From assembly GCA_016720705.1 (NCBI GenBank), contig JADKKB010000007.1:1550001-1614000 (forward strand): DNA of 64,000 bases, written 5' to 3'. Under the pieces are notes generated by a model that was given only the letters and a program-made list of their open reading frames with translations, had not been told where the DNA came from and did no database searches. Origin of the DNA: Chloracidobacterium sp. (GTDB lineage Bacteria; Acidobacteriota; Blastocatellia; Pyrinomonadales; Pyrinomonadaceae). Of this stretch, positions 6,883 through 14,955 are shown piece by piece (the first letter of the stretch is position 1; each line of letters starts with the position of its first letter). The position numbers and the translations under genes are program-made.

Positions 6883-7225
6883 CGCCTTCGGCTACCTTTG
6901 CCGCGATCGCCCTAAATTCAGCTAGCGGCTTATCAAGTTTTGTAAACAGCAGGCTGCGCCTTGCATTCAAAACCCAATCGAATTTTACCGAAATAGCATC
7001 GAGTTCGACACGGCTCAACCGAAAACTTTCACGCAAAAGGCGCTTGGCACGGTTTCGCATTACGGCGTTTCCGATCGCCTTTTTCGTCGCCGTCACACCT
7101 AATCGGTGCGTGTCCTGATCAAGGGGCAAAATGAAAACCGTCATAAAACGGCCTTCAAAGCGTCTGCCCTGATCGTAAACACGAAGGAAATCGGCGCGCT
7201 TTCGCATACGCTCATCCTTCGGCAA
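6869..7225 (-). CDS. rnpA: RNase P protein component
   Basis: RnpA binds the RNase P ribozyme and assists 5' maturation of tRNAs. The 118-residue product contains LPKDERMRKRADFLRVYDQGRR at the N-terminus and the family's RNR box (GNAVMRNRAKRLLRESFR) near residues 66-83. The start is uncertain: TTG at 7225 keeps the conserved LPKDERLR start, while ATG at 7207 has a better SD (AAGGA, 7-nt gap) but loses six residues. The frame is open without a stop back through the whole of rpmH to about 7405, which would give a 175-178-residue form; see findings. Confidence 0.93.
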   Translation of the reverse strand: MPKDERMRKRADFLRVYDQGRRFEGRFMTVFILPLDQDTHRLGVTATKKAIGNAVMRNRAKRLLRESFRLSRVELDAISVKFDWVLNARRSLLFTKLDKPLAEFRAIAAKVAEGESKK

Positions 7226-7233
7226 CGAAAGGC

Positions 7234-7380
7234 CTAATAATGGTGAACCGTTAATCGCTTGCGTCCTTTGGCTCGGCGGCGTTTGATCACTGCGCGGCCG
7301 TTCTTGGTCGCCATACGTGCGCGAAATCCGTGCTTTTTCGCCCGGCGGCGATTGTTCGGTTGATAAGTTCTCTTCGGCAT
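7234..7380 (-). CDS. rpmH: 50S ribosomal protein L34
   Basis: The 48-codon gene encodes MPKRTYQPNNRRRAKKHG at the start, then an Arg/Lys-rich middle with ARMATKNGRAVIKRRRAKGRKRLTV, ending HHY. This is canonical L34, with three extra C-terminal residues. The SD GGAG lies 7 nt before the ATG. It is the first gene of the rpmH-rnpA-yidD-yidC-jag-mnmE cluster, and its coding region lies wholly inside an extended rnpA reading frame. Confidence 0.97.
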   Translation of the reverse strand: MPKRTYQPNNRRRAKKHGFRARMATKNGRAVIKRRRAKGRKRLTVHHY

Positions 7381-7419
7381 AATTACTCTCCATCATTTCA
7401 CTCAAAAGTGAAAACCTAG

Positions 7420-7449
7420 AGTTTACGCGAGTCAGTGCCCTGATGTCAA
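7420..7449 (-). promoter_or_regulatory. Probable sigma-70 promoter of rpmH
   Basis: On the minus strand TTGACA (7444-7449) is followed after 18 bp by TAAACT (7420-7425). The expected start near 7413 gives a leader of about 33 nt to the rpmH ATG at 7380. Confidence 0.5.
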
Positions 7450-7600
7450 AAACTAAAACCTAATAAATACGGGCACTTCAGCTACGATTTATGGCAGGCT
7501 GGACGCAGTCGCGTATGATGTATCGATAAGCCGTAAATGACCAAAATAACTACAATATCTTGTGCCGGAGAGTTCTCACATTCTAAACAGACTTCGATAA

Positions 7601-7646
7601 GAGGTCAGCAGAGGCTATCCCACTTCTCTGCAATCTCCGTGACCTC
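7601..7646. repeat. Imperfect long hairpin downstream of purN
   Basis: GAGGTCA-GCAGAG (7601-7613) pairs with CTCTGC (7626-7631) and, after an 8-nt bulge, TGACCTC (7640-7646). The CTCTGC...CTCCGTGACCTCTG wording resembles intergenic repeat families common in environmental bacteria. It sits 14 nt past the purN stop and could serve as its transcript end, although it lacks a U-tract. The rest of the interval between rpmH and purN shows nothing else. Confidence 0.45.
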
Positions 7647-7660
7647 TGTACTCATTGAGG

Positions 7661-8239
7661 TTATTCAATCGGTTTCATCCGCGAAACTATCAATTTTAAC
7701 GCCTCGACGTAGAGCGGATGTTCCTGCTCAAGTATTCTTGCCGAGAGCGTTTTGACGGTGTCGTCGGCCAACACCTCGACCTCTTTTTGAAGGATGATCT
7801 CGCCGTGATCGAGCAGTTCATCGACGAAATGGACCGTGCAACCCGTCGTTTTCACACCTGCCTCAAAAGCCTGCCTTTGAGCGTCAAGCCCCGGAAATGC
7901 CGGTAACAGGCTCGGGTGAATATTGATGATCCGGCCGGGAAATGCTTTAACGAACGAGGGCGACAATAGTCGCATATAACCCGCGAGGCAGACGAGTTCC
8001 ACGCCGCGACACTTGAGTTCAGCGATGATCTCAGCGTCGTGTTTCGCACGAGCGCGTCCACGTCGTTCGATAACGACCGTCTCGACACCGCGTTCACGAG
8101 CCAATTCGATTCCGCCAGCGTCGGCCTTATCGCTGACAACGACAACAACCCTCGCTCCCGCGATCTCTCCGCTGTTTACCGCGTCCACGATTGCCACCAT
8201 ATTGGATCCGCGGCCTGAGATTAGTATTCCGATCTTCAT
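7661..8239 (-). CDS. purN: Phosphoribosylglycinamide formyltransferase PurN
   Basis: PurN transfers a formyl group from 10-formyl-THF to GAR in purine synthesis. The 192-residue product has the N-terminal MKIGILISGRGSNMVAIVDA loop that binds the phosphoribosyl group, the catalytic Asn-His pair in RIINIHPSLLPAFPG (about 108-122), and the TTGCTVHFVDELLDHGEIILQ segment with the catalytic Asp. The ORF extends upstream, but the ATG at 8239 gives the family N-terminus and overlaps the preceding stop (TAATG). It is therefore translationally coupled to the transglutaminase-like gene. purM is 3.5 kb away rather than adjacent. Confidence 0.96.
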   Translation of the reverse strand: MKIGILISGRGSNMVAIVDAVNSGEIAGARVVVVVSDKADAGGIELARERGVETVVIERRGRARAKHDAEIIAELKCRGVELVCLAGYMRLLSPSFVKAFPGRIINIHPSLLPAFPGLDAQRQAFEAGVKTTGCTVHFVDELLDHGEIILQKEVEVLADDTVKTLSARILEQEHPLYVEALKLIVSRMKPIE

Positions 8240-9381
8240 TACAGGAACTTGAGTACTTCGTACGAATTTGCGTCGAAAATGACACCTGAGTTTTTCGGGT
8301 TTTGGACGTATTCGACCTTGGTGAGAATGCGTGACTCGGTGACCATAGTTATTCCGACCTGAAAGCCAGGAACGGTCGTTTCGGCGATCAGCCAAGGCTT
8401 GCCGTCCCAAGTAAAATCGAGCTTATTCGCATTTACAAATTCGCCCTGCGGCACGGCGACAGTAATATGTCGCGGCGTGTATAACAGCAAATAGTCCTCG
8501 CCAATCTGCTCGAGCAACGAGGCAAGCAAGATAGTTTTGTTGCTACAGTCGCCGTTGCGGGTCATCAGCGTCTCGTCGCCGCGTTTAAGCGTTTCGCCGC
8601 GGCTTAGAGCTTCGCGGTAACTATATTCGATCTCGTTCGACACAAAATCTACAAGTGACTGGATCCTTGCGTAACGGTCAGTGCCGGCGTCGCGCGTGAT
8701 CTCGTCTGCTAATCGCTTGAGCGACGGTTCGCCGGGCTTTGCGACCATAATGCCGTGGTTTGCAAAGATGGTGGTCGGTGAAAAGCTGCGCTCAGGCACC
8801 TGCGTGATCATACGCCCGCCGTAAACCTGCGAGTTGTTTGTAAGATTCTTGATCTCTTCGAGAGTTGGCGAATATGAGACCTTTCTGAATGGAAAACTGA
8901 GCGTTTGTCTGTGATCGATGCGGATGTTTCCACGCGTCGTGCGGAAAAGGCGGCCAAAAGGATCCGAGGCAGTCACCTTGTAGTCAGCAAGTTTCAGTTC
9001 GCCATCGGCCTCGGTACCAAACTCGACCTTTGTAATGTCCCAAAAGTGCTTGTTAACAAACTCTAGAAACTCTTCGTCGCTCGACTTTGGATAGGTAAAG
9101 ATCGCTTCGTCGATGACAATCTTATATTTTTCCAGCCTGCCCTTACCGAGCAACTGTTGCCGAAACTCTTCGCCCGAAAACGTTTGGTAGTCAAGCAATA
9201 GTACCATACTGTTACGTATCTCGACCGCCAATTCCTCTTCCGGGTTCGGCCCTTTCGGAATGCTGTAAACGTATAGCCCGTAAGCCGATGCAACAAAGAT
9301 AACTAACGCCGCCGCCCCGATCGCGATGATTTTGTAATTATTATTTCGCTTAGCGTGTGATTCGAATAAACTGTCCGACAT
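8239..9381 (-). CDS. Membrane-anchored transglutaminase-like protein
   Basis: This 380-residue protein has a cytoplasmic N-terminus, one transmembrane helix (residues about 18-38) and an extracytoplasmic domain. The C-terminal third carries the transglutaminase-like core. The nucleophile is in MTRNGDCSNKTILLASLLEQIG (around residue 270) and the likely catalytic His follows in LLYTPRHITVAVP; a third acidic residue is probably the Asp in KLDFTWDGKPWL. Such proteins act as cysteine peptidases or cross-linkers, and the substrate here is unknown. The ATG at 9381 is chosen for SD placement; ATG 9393 and an upstream TTG are alternatives. It is coupled to purN and divergent from the higBA pair. Confidence 0.75.
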   Translation of the reverse strand: MSDSLFESHAKRNNNYKIIAIGAAALVIFVASAYGLYVYSIPKGPNPEEELAVEIRNSMVLLLDYQTFSGEEFRQQLLGKGRLEKYKIVIDEAIFTYPKSSDEEFLEFVNKHFWDITKVEFGTEADGELKLADYKVTASDPFGRLFRTTRGNIRIDHRQTLSFPFRKVSYSPTLEEIKNLTNNSQVYGGRMITQVPERSFSPTTIFANHGIMVAKPGEPSLKRLADEITRDAGTDRYARIQSLVDFVSNEIEYSYREALSRGETLKRGDETLMTRNGDCSNKTILLASLLEQIGEDYLLLYTPRHITVAVPQGEFVNANKLDFTWDGKPWLIAETTVPGFQVGITMVTESRILTKVEYVQNPKNSGVIFDANSYEVLKFL

Positions 9382-9494
9382 ATTCGTTCCCATTTTGCCA
9401 CACAATTTATTGATAGTATGGTGAAACGATAGATTTTTTAGAACCATCATCAATAAAACAATTGAAAAAGGTTCACATATTTGTTAACATTTGA

Positions 9495-9841
9495 ATGCGA
9501 GAAGTGATCTTTTACAAATTGCCGAACGGCGACTGTCCTGTCGAAGTTTTTCTCGACTCTCTAACCGGTAAGCAAGCTGACAAGATAACGTGGGTGTTGA
9601 GTGCCGTAGAAGATCTTCAATTGGTGCCGAAGCAATTCTTCAAAAACTGGTGGGCACCGAGGATATTTGGGAAGTAAGGATTGAATTTGGTGGAGACATA
9701 TTCCGACTGCTTGGCTTTTTCGACAAAGGCAACCTAGTCGTCCTTACAAATGGATTTACAAAAAAGACTCAGAAGACACCTTCGAAGGAAATAGCTCTCG
9801 CGGAAAAGCGAAAGAAAGAATATTTGAGTAGAAAGAGATGA
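9495..9841 (+). pseudogene. HigB/RelE-type toxin (phage Gp49-like, DUF891) split by a frameshift
   Basis: The gene reads well as a 115-residue HigB-type mRNA interferase only if the frame shifts once. The first 52 codons encode MREVIFYKLPNGDCPVEVFL and onward to KQFFKN. The remainder, in the -1 frame, gives LVGTEDIWEVRIEFGG, then a FRLLGFF core, then NGFTKKTQKTP, the family's C-terminal half. The break is at the A5 run 9642-9646 (CAAAAAC); one additional A restores FFKKLVGT. It overlaps higA by 4 nt (ATGA). As written the product would be a truncated, probably inactive toxin. A sequencing or assembly error in the homopolymer, a real loss, phase variation, or -1 ribosomal slippage are all possible. 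Confidence 0.8.
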
Positions 9842-10113
9842 GTGACCTAAAAAAATACATTGCAAATAGGAAAAAGACCGACCCAGAATTTGCCGATGGC
9901 TATGACGAGGGCTACGAAAATTTCAAGATCGGCGTTCTGCTCCAGCTTTCCCGAGAACAGGCTGAACTGACACAGGATCAGTTCGCAAAAAAGATGGGTA
10001 CCAAAAAATCAGCGATCTCACGTATCGAAAATCACGCCGGAGACATGCGGCTTTCTACCCTCAAAAAATATGCGAACGCACTAGGCAAGAAAGTTCGTTT
10101 CGAGATCATCTGA
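9838..10113 (+). CDS. HigA-type antitoxin, XRE family HTH
   Basis: This 91-residue protein carries a helix-turn-helix in residues about 40-85 (LSREQAELTQDQFAKKMG, then SAISRIEN and STLKKYANALGKKV). This is the layout of HigA antitoxins encoded after Gp49-like toxins. It should bind and neutralise the toxin and repress the shared promoter upstream of 9495. It overlaps the toxin gene by 4 nt, so translation is coupled. The C-terminal sequence KKVRFEII recurs as a degraded copy at 11251-11313. Confidence 0.88.
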   Translation: MSDLKKYIANRKKTDPEFADGYDEGYENFKIGVLLQLSREQAELTQDQFAKKMGTKKSAISRIENHAGDMRLSTLKKYANALGKKVRFEII

Positions 10114-10181
10114 TCGTCCGTGAATGACTATCTGACTAAGGACTCCACTTTGTTGGTTCTATTTAGGAGATGCTTACACCG

Positions 10182-11219
10182 ATGGCCACAAAGACACGCA
10201 ATATCCTTTCGACTACACCTCGTGTCCTCTCCGTGATTTTCGCATCACTAATTCTACTGTCTCTTCAGGCTTCTGCCGAACGTAAACAACCTCTTCCAGA
10301 GGACTACCCTGTGTCGAAGAGCGATGTCTATAAAGGCAAGCCTGTCCGCCCTTTGTTGGGTAGCAAACGAGCCAGAATGTACCGAACGGTATTGAGACAA
10401 GGAGCTAGGGAAGGTCCAAATTTCGCGGGCAGATATACGTTAGTCACCTGGGGTGCCGGCCTTGGCGTTTTTTCTATGGCTGTTATCGATGCTAAAACCG
10501 GCAAGGTGTTTTTCCCGCCATTTACGTCCGTAGGCAACACTGCCTTTGGCATGCCGTTCCTCGACAAGGGCGATAATCCTTCCTGGAAGAAAGATAGTCG
10601 ACTCTTCGCCTTTATAGGTCGTCCCGAGGCCCCTGACAAAGGCATGGGAATGTACGTGTATTCATTCGATCGTGGGCGATTTCGATTGTTGTATTTTGAA
10701 AAGGAGGATGAGGAGAAAAGGAAAGCGGAACAAGAAAGCTGGGAAAAGGAGCTAGACAGACGATTAGCTTCAATGGCGGATACGTTCGAATCATTCAGGA
10801 ATCGCATCGGAGTTGTCGATCCAGACCTTAGGTGTTTTCAGGGGTATCATACAACCAGATACCCTTGGGCCGCTATTGACCCGTTATGTACAGAGAACGA
10901 TTTGATCGTCTCAATCAACATAGTAGACCTCTCAACATCCGTTGAGGCCGAGGACATGCTGAAATCTGATTTGAATTTCCCGGATCCTAAACCGTGGCTA
11001 TTTGTCGAAGGGCTGGGAGAACAGGGAATCACAACGGACCGATGCGGTCGGGCTTGGATCCGATTTCGCAAGGGGACTTATTATGTGTGGATGAATGCCA
11101 ACCTTAACCGAGCAGATTCTGATGATCCCAGATGCACAAATGAGCAGAACGCGGACAGTAAACGACTGGCTGAATTTTCAAGCCGGATCGCCTTCGTGTT
11201 GGCTGATCTTCTAAAGTAA
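10182..11219 (+). CDS. Secreted protein of unknown function
   Basis: The roughly 345-residue product has a Sec signal peptide (residues about 1-34: basic start, then VLSVIFASLILLSL, cleavage near ASA-E). The mature part has a conserved-looking block EGPNFAGRYTLVTWGAGLG followed by MAVIDAKTGKVFFPP, then a Lys/Glu-rich helical insert (around 180-200) and four Cys residues in the C-terminal half that could form disulphides. ATG 10170 has zero spacing to AGGAG, so ATG 10182 is preferred. It stands alone between higA and a decayed copy of the higA 3' end, which suggests it came in with a rearrangement. No function is recognised. Confidence 0.7.
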   Translation: MATKTRNILSTTPRVLSVIFASLILLSLQASAERKQPLPEDYPVSKSDVYKGKPVRPLLGSKRARMYRTVLRQGAREGPNFAGRYTLVTWGAGLGVFSMAVIDAKTGKVFFPPFTSVGNTAFGMPFLDKGDNPSWKKDSRLFAFIGRPEAPDKGMGMYVYSFDRGRFRLLYFEKEDEEKRKAEQESWEKELDRRLASMADTFESFRNRIGVVDPDLRCFQGYHTTRYPWAAIDPLCTENDLIVSINIVDLSTSVEAEDMLKSDLNFPDPKPWLFVEGLGEQGITTDRCGRAWIRFRKGTYYVWMNANLNRADSDDPRCTNEQNADSKRLAEFSSRIAFVLADLLK

Positions 11220-11250
11220 TAGCACCAAACAACCCGTTAGATTGTAGCGT

Positions 11251-11313
11251 CTCTCGACTCCGCGTAAACATTCAACGGCCTTACACAAAGAACTTCCGTT
11301 TCGAGATCGTCTG
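11251..11313 (+). pseudogene. Degraded copy of the higA 3' end
   Basis: This stretch translates, with one frame slip, as LSTPRKHSTALHK then NFRFEIV-stop. The intact antitoxin at 10113 ends LSTLKKYANALGKK then VRFEII-stop. Nucleotide identity over the last 31 nt is about 26/31. It has no start and no body. It lies 30 nt after the stop of the intervening secreted-protein gene. Nothing else is visible in 11220-11401. Confidence 0.7.
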
Positions 11314-11401
11314 ATTGTTCTGATCAAGACGTCGTGTACGATTCGTCCGAACCATCAACTTGTCGCTAGCAGTTTCCGTCCGCTATTTCCCATAACTAAG
11401 A

Positions 11402-11770
11402 CTAAGTTGCGATCTCGATCCTAATTCGCGGAACTTTCGTTTTCCTCCGAACAATTTTCAATTTGACATGCATTACTTGAAACCCAGGACAAGTAATCTC
11501 AAGATAGTATGGAATTGATCCGTATCTCTTAAATCTAAACCGCCCATCGCCATTGGTTTTCGTTGATTCGATTTCCTTTTTCCAACCCGCGTTCATTCGC
11601 TTTACCAAGACACCAGGAATAGGTGAATCACTTGGGTCCACTACGATTGCCGTTGGGTGCGACGATACGTAGGGCGTGGCGAGTTCAACAGTCATAAATT
11701 GCGCTTGAGTCTTAGCCGACGTCAAGAGGATGATCATTAAGATAAGGGTCGGAAATAGAATTTTTATCAA
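11402..11770 (-). CDS. Secreted protein with carboxypeptidase-regulatory-like domain
   Basis: This 122-residue protein has a signal peptide (MIKILFPTLILMIILLTSA, cleavage after TQA) and a single beta-sandwich of the CarboxypepD_reg type: AIVVDPSDSPIPGVLVKRMN, then TKTNGDGRFRFKRYG, then YYLEITCPGFQ. The start is TTG at 11770, supported by AAGGAGG 10 nt upstream, and it overlaps the purM stop. The fold occurs in acidobacterial envelope proteins as a carbohydrate- or protein-binding module. It is likely co-transcribed with purM, though the functional link is unclear. Confidence 0.7.
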   Translation of the reverse strand: MIKILFPTLILMIILLTSAKTQAQFMTVELATPYVSSHPTAIVVDPSDSPIPGVLVKRMNAGWKKEIESTKTNGDGRFRFKRYGSIPYYLEITCPGFQVMHVKLKIVRRKTKVPRIRIEIAT

Positions 11771-12789
11771 GATATCGATACCTCCTTTTTCCCAATTGTC
11801 ACGTTCCCTATTTCGTAAATATTTTCTAATTCTGCTTTTACCACCATCTTTGTATCTTCTGCGCAGATCAGCACCATGCCGATCCCCATATTAAAAGTGC
11901 GGAACATCTCTTTTTCATCGACATTTCCCAGCCGCTGCATCAGACTGAATATTGGTAATTCTGGCCAGGTGCCGCGGGTTATTTCGACGGAGACGCCATC
12001 GGGTAATATTCGAGGGATGTTTTCGAGGAAACCGCCGCCGGTGATGTGGACGAGTCCTTTGATGACGCCGGAATCCAACAATGGGCCGATCTGCGGGAGG
12101 AAGCTTTGGTGCGTTGCGAGCAAGGCTTCGCTGACGGTTGTGCCGAGTTCATCGATGTACGCATCTGGCGTGTAGCCGCCGATCTCGAAGAAAAGTTTGC
12201 GTGCGAGCGAATAGCCGTTTGTCTGCAGACCTGTTGACGGTATGCCGAGGACGACATCGCCGGGCGTGATCGATTTGCCGTCGATCACCTTTGGCTTATC
12301 GACGACGCCGACAATGAAACCGGCGAGGTCGTATTCACCCGGCGGGTAAAAATCCGGCATTTCCGCCGTTTCACCGCCGAGCAGCACGCAACCATTTTCG
12401 CGGCAGGCACGGGCCATACCTTCGACAACCGAGGCGGTGGTATCGGGTTCTAACTTGCCGGTCGCGAAGTAATCAAGGAAAAAAAGCGGCCTCGCACCTT
12501 GCACCAGAATGTCGTTGACACAGTGATTAACGAGGTCAGCCCCGACCGTGTTGTGAATACCTGTCTCGAACGCAAGTTTGAGCTTTGTCCCAACTCCGTC
12601 GGCGGAAGCAACGAGTATCGGTTCGGCCATATCTGGAAACGCCCCGGCGAACATACCGCCAAAGCTGCCGATCTCGGTAAGTGTCCGCTCGTTAAAGGTG
12701 CTGCGTGCATATTCGCGGATCTTTGCCACCGCCTTGTTCGCGTTGTCGATCGAGACGCCGGCGTCCGCATATGATATCGATTGAGTCAT
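11767..12789 (-). CDS. purM: Phosphoribosylformylglycinamidine cyclo-ligase PurM
   Basis: PurM (AIR synthetase) makes AIR from FGAM with ATP. The 340-residue product begins TQSISYADAGVSIDNANKAV, the standard N-terminus. It carries EPILVASADGVGTKLKLAFETG (about 53-74), the metal- and ATP-binding HCVNDILVQGARPLFFLDYFATGKL and GCVLLGGETAEMPDFY, and a C-terminal HITGGGFLENIPRILPDGV. An upstream open frame is ignored because the ATG at 12789 gives the family start. It overlaps the downstream secreted-protein gene. Confidence 0.97.
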   Translation of the reverse strand: MTQSISYADAGVSIDNANKAVAKIREYARSTFNERTLTEIGSFGGMFAGAFPDMAEPILVASADGVGTKLKLAFETGIHNTVGADLVNHCVNDILVQGARPLFFLDYFATGKLEPDTTASVVEGMARACRENGCVLLGGETAEMPDFYPPGEYDLAGFIVGVVDKPKVIDGKSITPGDVVLGIPSTGLQTNGYSLARKLFFEIGGYTPDAYIDELGTTVSEALLATHQSFLPQIGPLLDSGVIKGLVHITGGGFLENIPRILPDGVSVEITRGTWPELPIFSLMQRLGNVDEKEMFRTFNMGIGMVLICAEDTKMVVKAELENIYEIGNVTIGKKEVSIS

Positions 12790-12892
12790 AAGAGAGATTA
12801 TATTCGCTTGGCTACTTCTTTTCCATATCTCTTCGCTAAAACCTCGTTGACTATTGGACGCCAACACGATTAGCATTTCTTGGGGGATATAT

Positions 12893-13276
12893 ATGAGTTT
12901 TACATTGATCGATATGGGTTCGGAGAACTTCGAGATCCTAGCCAACGTATGGCAATGGAAAGCGGCGCTTGAGGTCATTAAGAGTCTGGATGTGATCGGC
13001 GATGGAGCTATCAGGCAAATGGCCTATGCCGGAACCGGCGTTAAGGTCTCTCTCGAGGACGCTCACGAACTCGGCGAACGGATCCGCAGCCGAATATTGC
13101 CAAGGCTTGAACCGAATAAACGAATTTTTGCCGATCTGACGATCACCGACGCTCCCGACGACAAGACACTCTACCGGGACGGAGACGAGCAGTGGAAAAA
13201 TTACAGTGTCGGCCACGAATGGCTTTCGGAATTTGCCGAGTTCTGTTTGAGGTCAAAAGGATTTCAGGTTTTTTAA
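12893..13276 (+). CDS. Hypothetical protein
   Basis: This 127-residue soluble acidic protein begins SFTLIDMGSENFEILANVWQ. It has a helical first half and a Trp-rich C-terminal part (EQWKNYSVGHEWLSEFAEFC). The SD GGGGG lies shortly before the ATG, and in-frame upstream codons are ignored for that reason. It is divergent from purM and 28 nt before the DUF445 gene, so it may be the first gene of that operon. No domain is recognised. Confidence 0.6.
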   Translation: MSFTLIDMGSENFEILANVWQWKAALEVIKSLDVIGDGAIRQMAYAGTGVKVSLEDAHELGERIRSRILPRLEPNKRIFADLTITDAPDDKTLYRDGDEQWKNYSVGHEWLSEFAEFCLRSKGFQVF

Positions 13277-13304
13277 GATTTAAGAAGCTCGGTATCTAAT
13301 TAAC

Positions 13305-14921
13305 GTGCAGGATCTACTTAACAACATTCAACCGATCTTTAAGAATCTGTACGTTCAGATCGCACTTCTGATCGTATTCGCGACCGCTCACGGTTACGCC
13401 GGGGCTTGGCTTGCGGTGAGGATGTTATTCAGGCCTCGCAATCCGGTCAGGGTCCTGGGGATCACGGTATTTCCGCAAGGTATGATCCCGCGGCACCGTG
13501 ACCGCCTGGCAAATGCTATCGGCAAGGCCGTCGGCGACGAACTGGTCTCACACGACACGATAATCGAACAATTGACCGGAAACGACTTTCTGCGCCGAAA
13601 GATACAGAACGTAGTCGATACATACACCTCAGAGCTACTCTCACAAAACTACCCGTCGATCATCGAAACATTGCCGAAGAATGTACGAGAACCGATCCTC
13701 GACGCCATCTCCGGGCTTCAACTACGATTGTCCGAACACATCACGGCAATTCTGAAAAGTAGCGAGTCGACTGCCGCGATCAGTTCCTTCGTCACCCGAC
13801 GTGTCGATGACGTACTCAGCAAGAGAGTTTCTGAAGTAATTGACGATGAGGCTTTTAGTAAAATAACGTCATTTCTAGAACAGCGTATACGTTCGGCGGT
13901 CGAGGCACCGTCGTTTGAAAACAAGATACGCGAATTCATCGGGCGACGAATAAATGACCTCGCAGGTTCCGAAACTCCGCTCGGTGAGCTTTTTACGCAG
14001 GATGCAGTGGCTCTTTTGAAAGAAAAAGCGAACGAACAAGTAGAACCGGCCATCCGCCAGTTGACCGAACTTGCCGCATCGGAACGCACGCGGAACCAGA
14101 TCGGGGCATTGATCAAAAAAGAGGTACACGAATACTACGAGAATCTACCGTTCTACAAAAAGATATTCGTGTCGCGCGAAAACCTTCTTCACGAAGTCGA
14201 CAGCCTTGTGAACGAGAGCCTACCGCGACGGATAGAGGAAACTCTGCGCGGAGAGTTTTTCGCCGACGAGGCTCGCAACTTCATTGGTTCAAGCATCGAC
14301 AATGCTCTCGCCAAGCCACTGCCAGTTGCGATCGGAGCGATCGCTCCGGAGCAACTTGACCGCCTAAAGGAACAGGTCGCCGGTTCCGTGCTTGGCCTTA
14401 TACGCGGCGACGAAATGATCGGCGGTATCACCTCCTATATCAACGAGGCTCTCGAAGGCCTCAGGCCGCACAGCATCGATTCGATCCTCAGGACGATTCA
14501 CCCTGAGGCAGAGGAGAAACTAAAATCGATGCTCTCCCGCGGACTGCTCGATATACTTGCACGCGAAGAAACGGCGCACATAATCAACGAAATGCTGGCC
14601 GGCCAGATCGACAAACTCCTTTCGCAGCCGATCGGACGCATTGGCGATCATATCAGCGAGGAAAAAGTGCGGGATGCCAGCACAACTCTCACAGATGCGA
14701 TCATCGCGGCGGTTCACGCTAAATTGCCCGACGCAGTCGCCGAATTTGATGTCGGCGGCGTTGTACGCGAAAAGATCCATAATTATCCGGCCGAAAAGCT
14801 AGAGTCCCTGGTGATGTCGGTCGCTAAAGAACACCTGCGAACGATAGAACTCTTCGGAGCCCTTTTCGGATTTCTGATCGGCGTTGCACAGGCGATCCAG
14901 TTCTACTTCTACGCAAAATAG
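13305..14921 (+). CDS. DUF445 family membrane-anchored protein
   Basis: This 538-residue protein shows the DUF445 (YheB/YjiN-like) hallmark at its start: a transmembrane helix (residues about 17-38), then AWLAVRMLFRPRNPV and FPQGMIPRHRDRLANAIGKAVGDEL. The body is a long series of amphipathic helices (likely coiled coil), and a final hydrophobic helix (LFGALFGFLIGVAQAIQFYFY) closes the protein. Members are membrane proteins of unknown biochemical role. The start is GTG at 13305. It sits directly after a small hypothetical gene. Confidence 0.85.
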   Translation: MQDLLNNIQPIFKNLYVQIALLIVFATAHGYAGAWLAVRMLFRPRNPVRVLGITVFPQGMIPRHRDRLANAIGKAVGDELVSHDTIIEQLTGNDFLRRKIQNVVDTYTSELLSQNYPSIIETLPKNVREPILDAISGLQLRLSEHITAILKSSESTAAISSFVTRRVDDVLSKRVSEVIDDEAFSKITSFLEQRIRSAVEAPSFENKIREFIGRRINDLAGSETPLGELFTQDAVALLKEKANEQVEPAIRQLTELAASERTRNQIGALIKKEVHEYYENLPFYKKIFVSRENLLHEVDSLVNESLPRRIEETLRGEFFADEARNFIGSSIDNALAKPLPVAIGAIAPEQLDRLKEQVAGSVLGLIRGDEMIGGITSYINEALEGLRPHSIDSILRTIHPEAEEKLKSMLSRGLLDILAREETAHIINEMLAGQIDKLLSQPIGRIGDHISEEKVRDASTTLTDAIIAAVHAKLPDAVAEFDVGGVVREKIHNYPAEKLESLVMSVAKEHLRTIELFGALFGFLIGVAQAIQFYFYAK

Positions 14922-14955
14922 GCTATAAGTTAAGCGTAGCAAGAGGAAAATTCTA

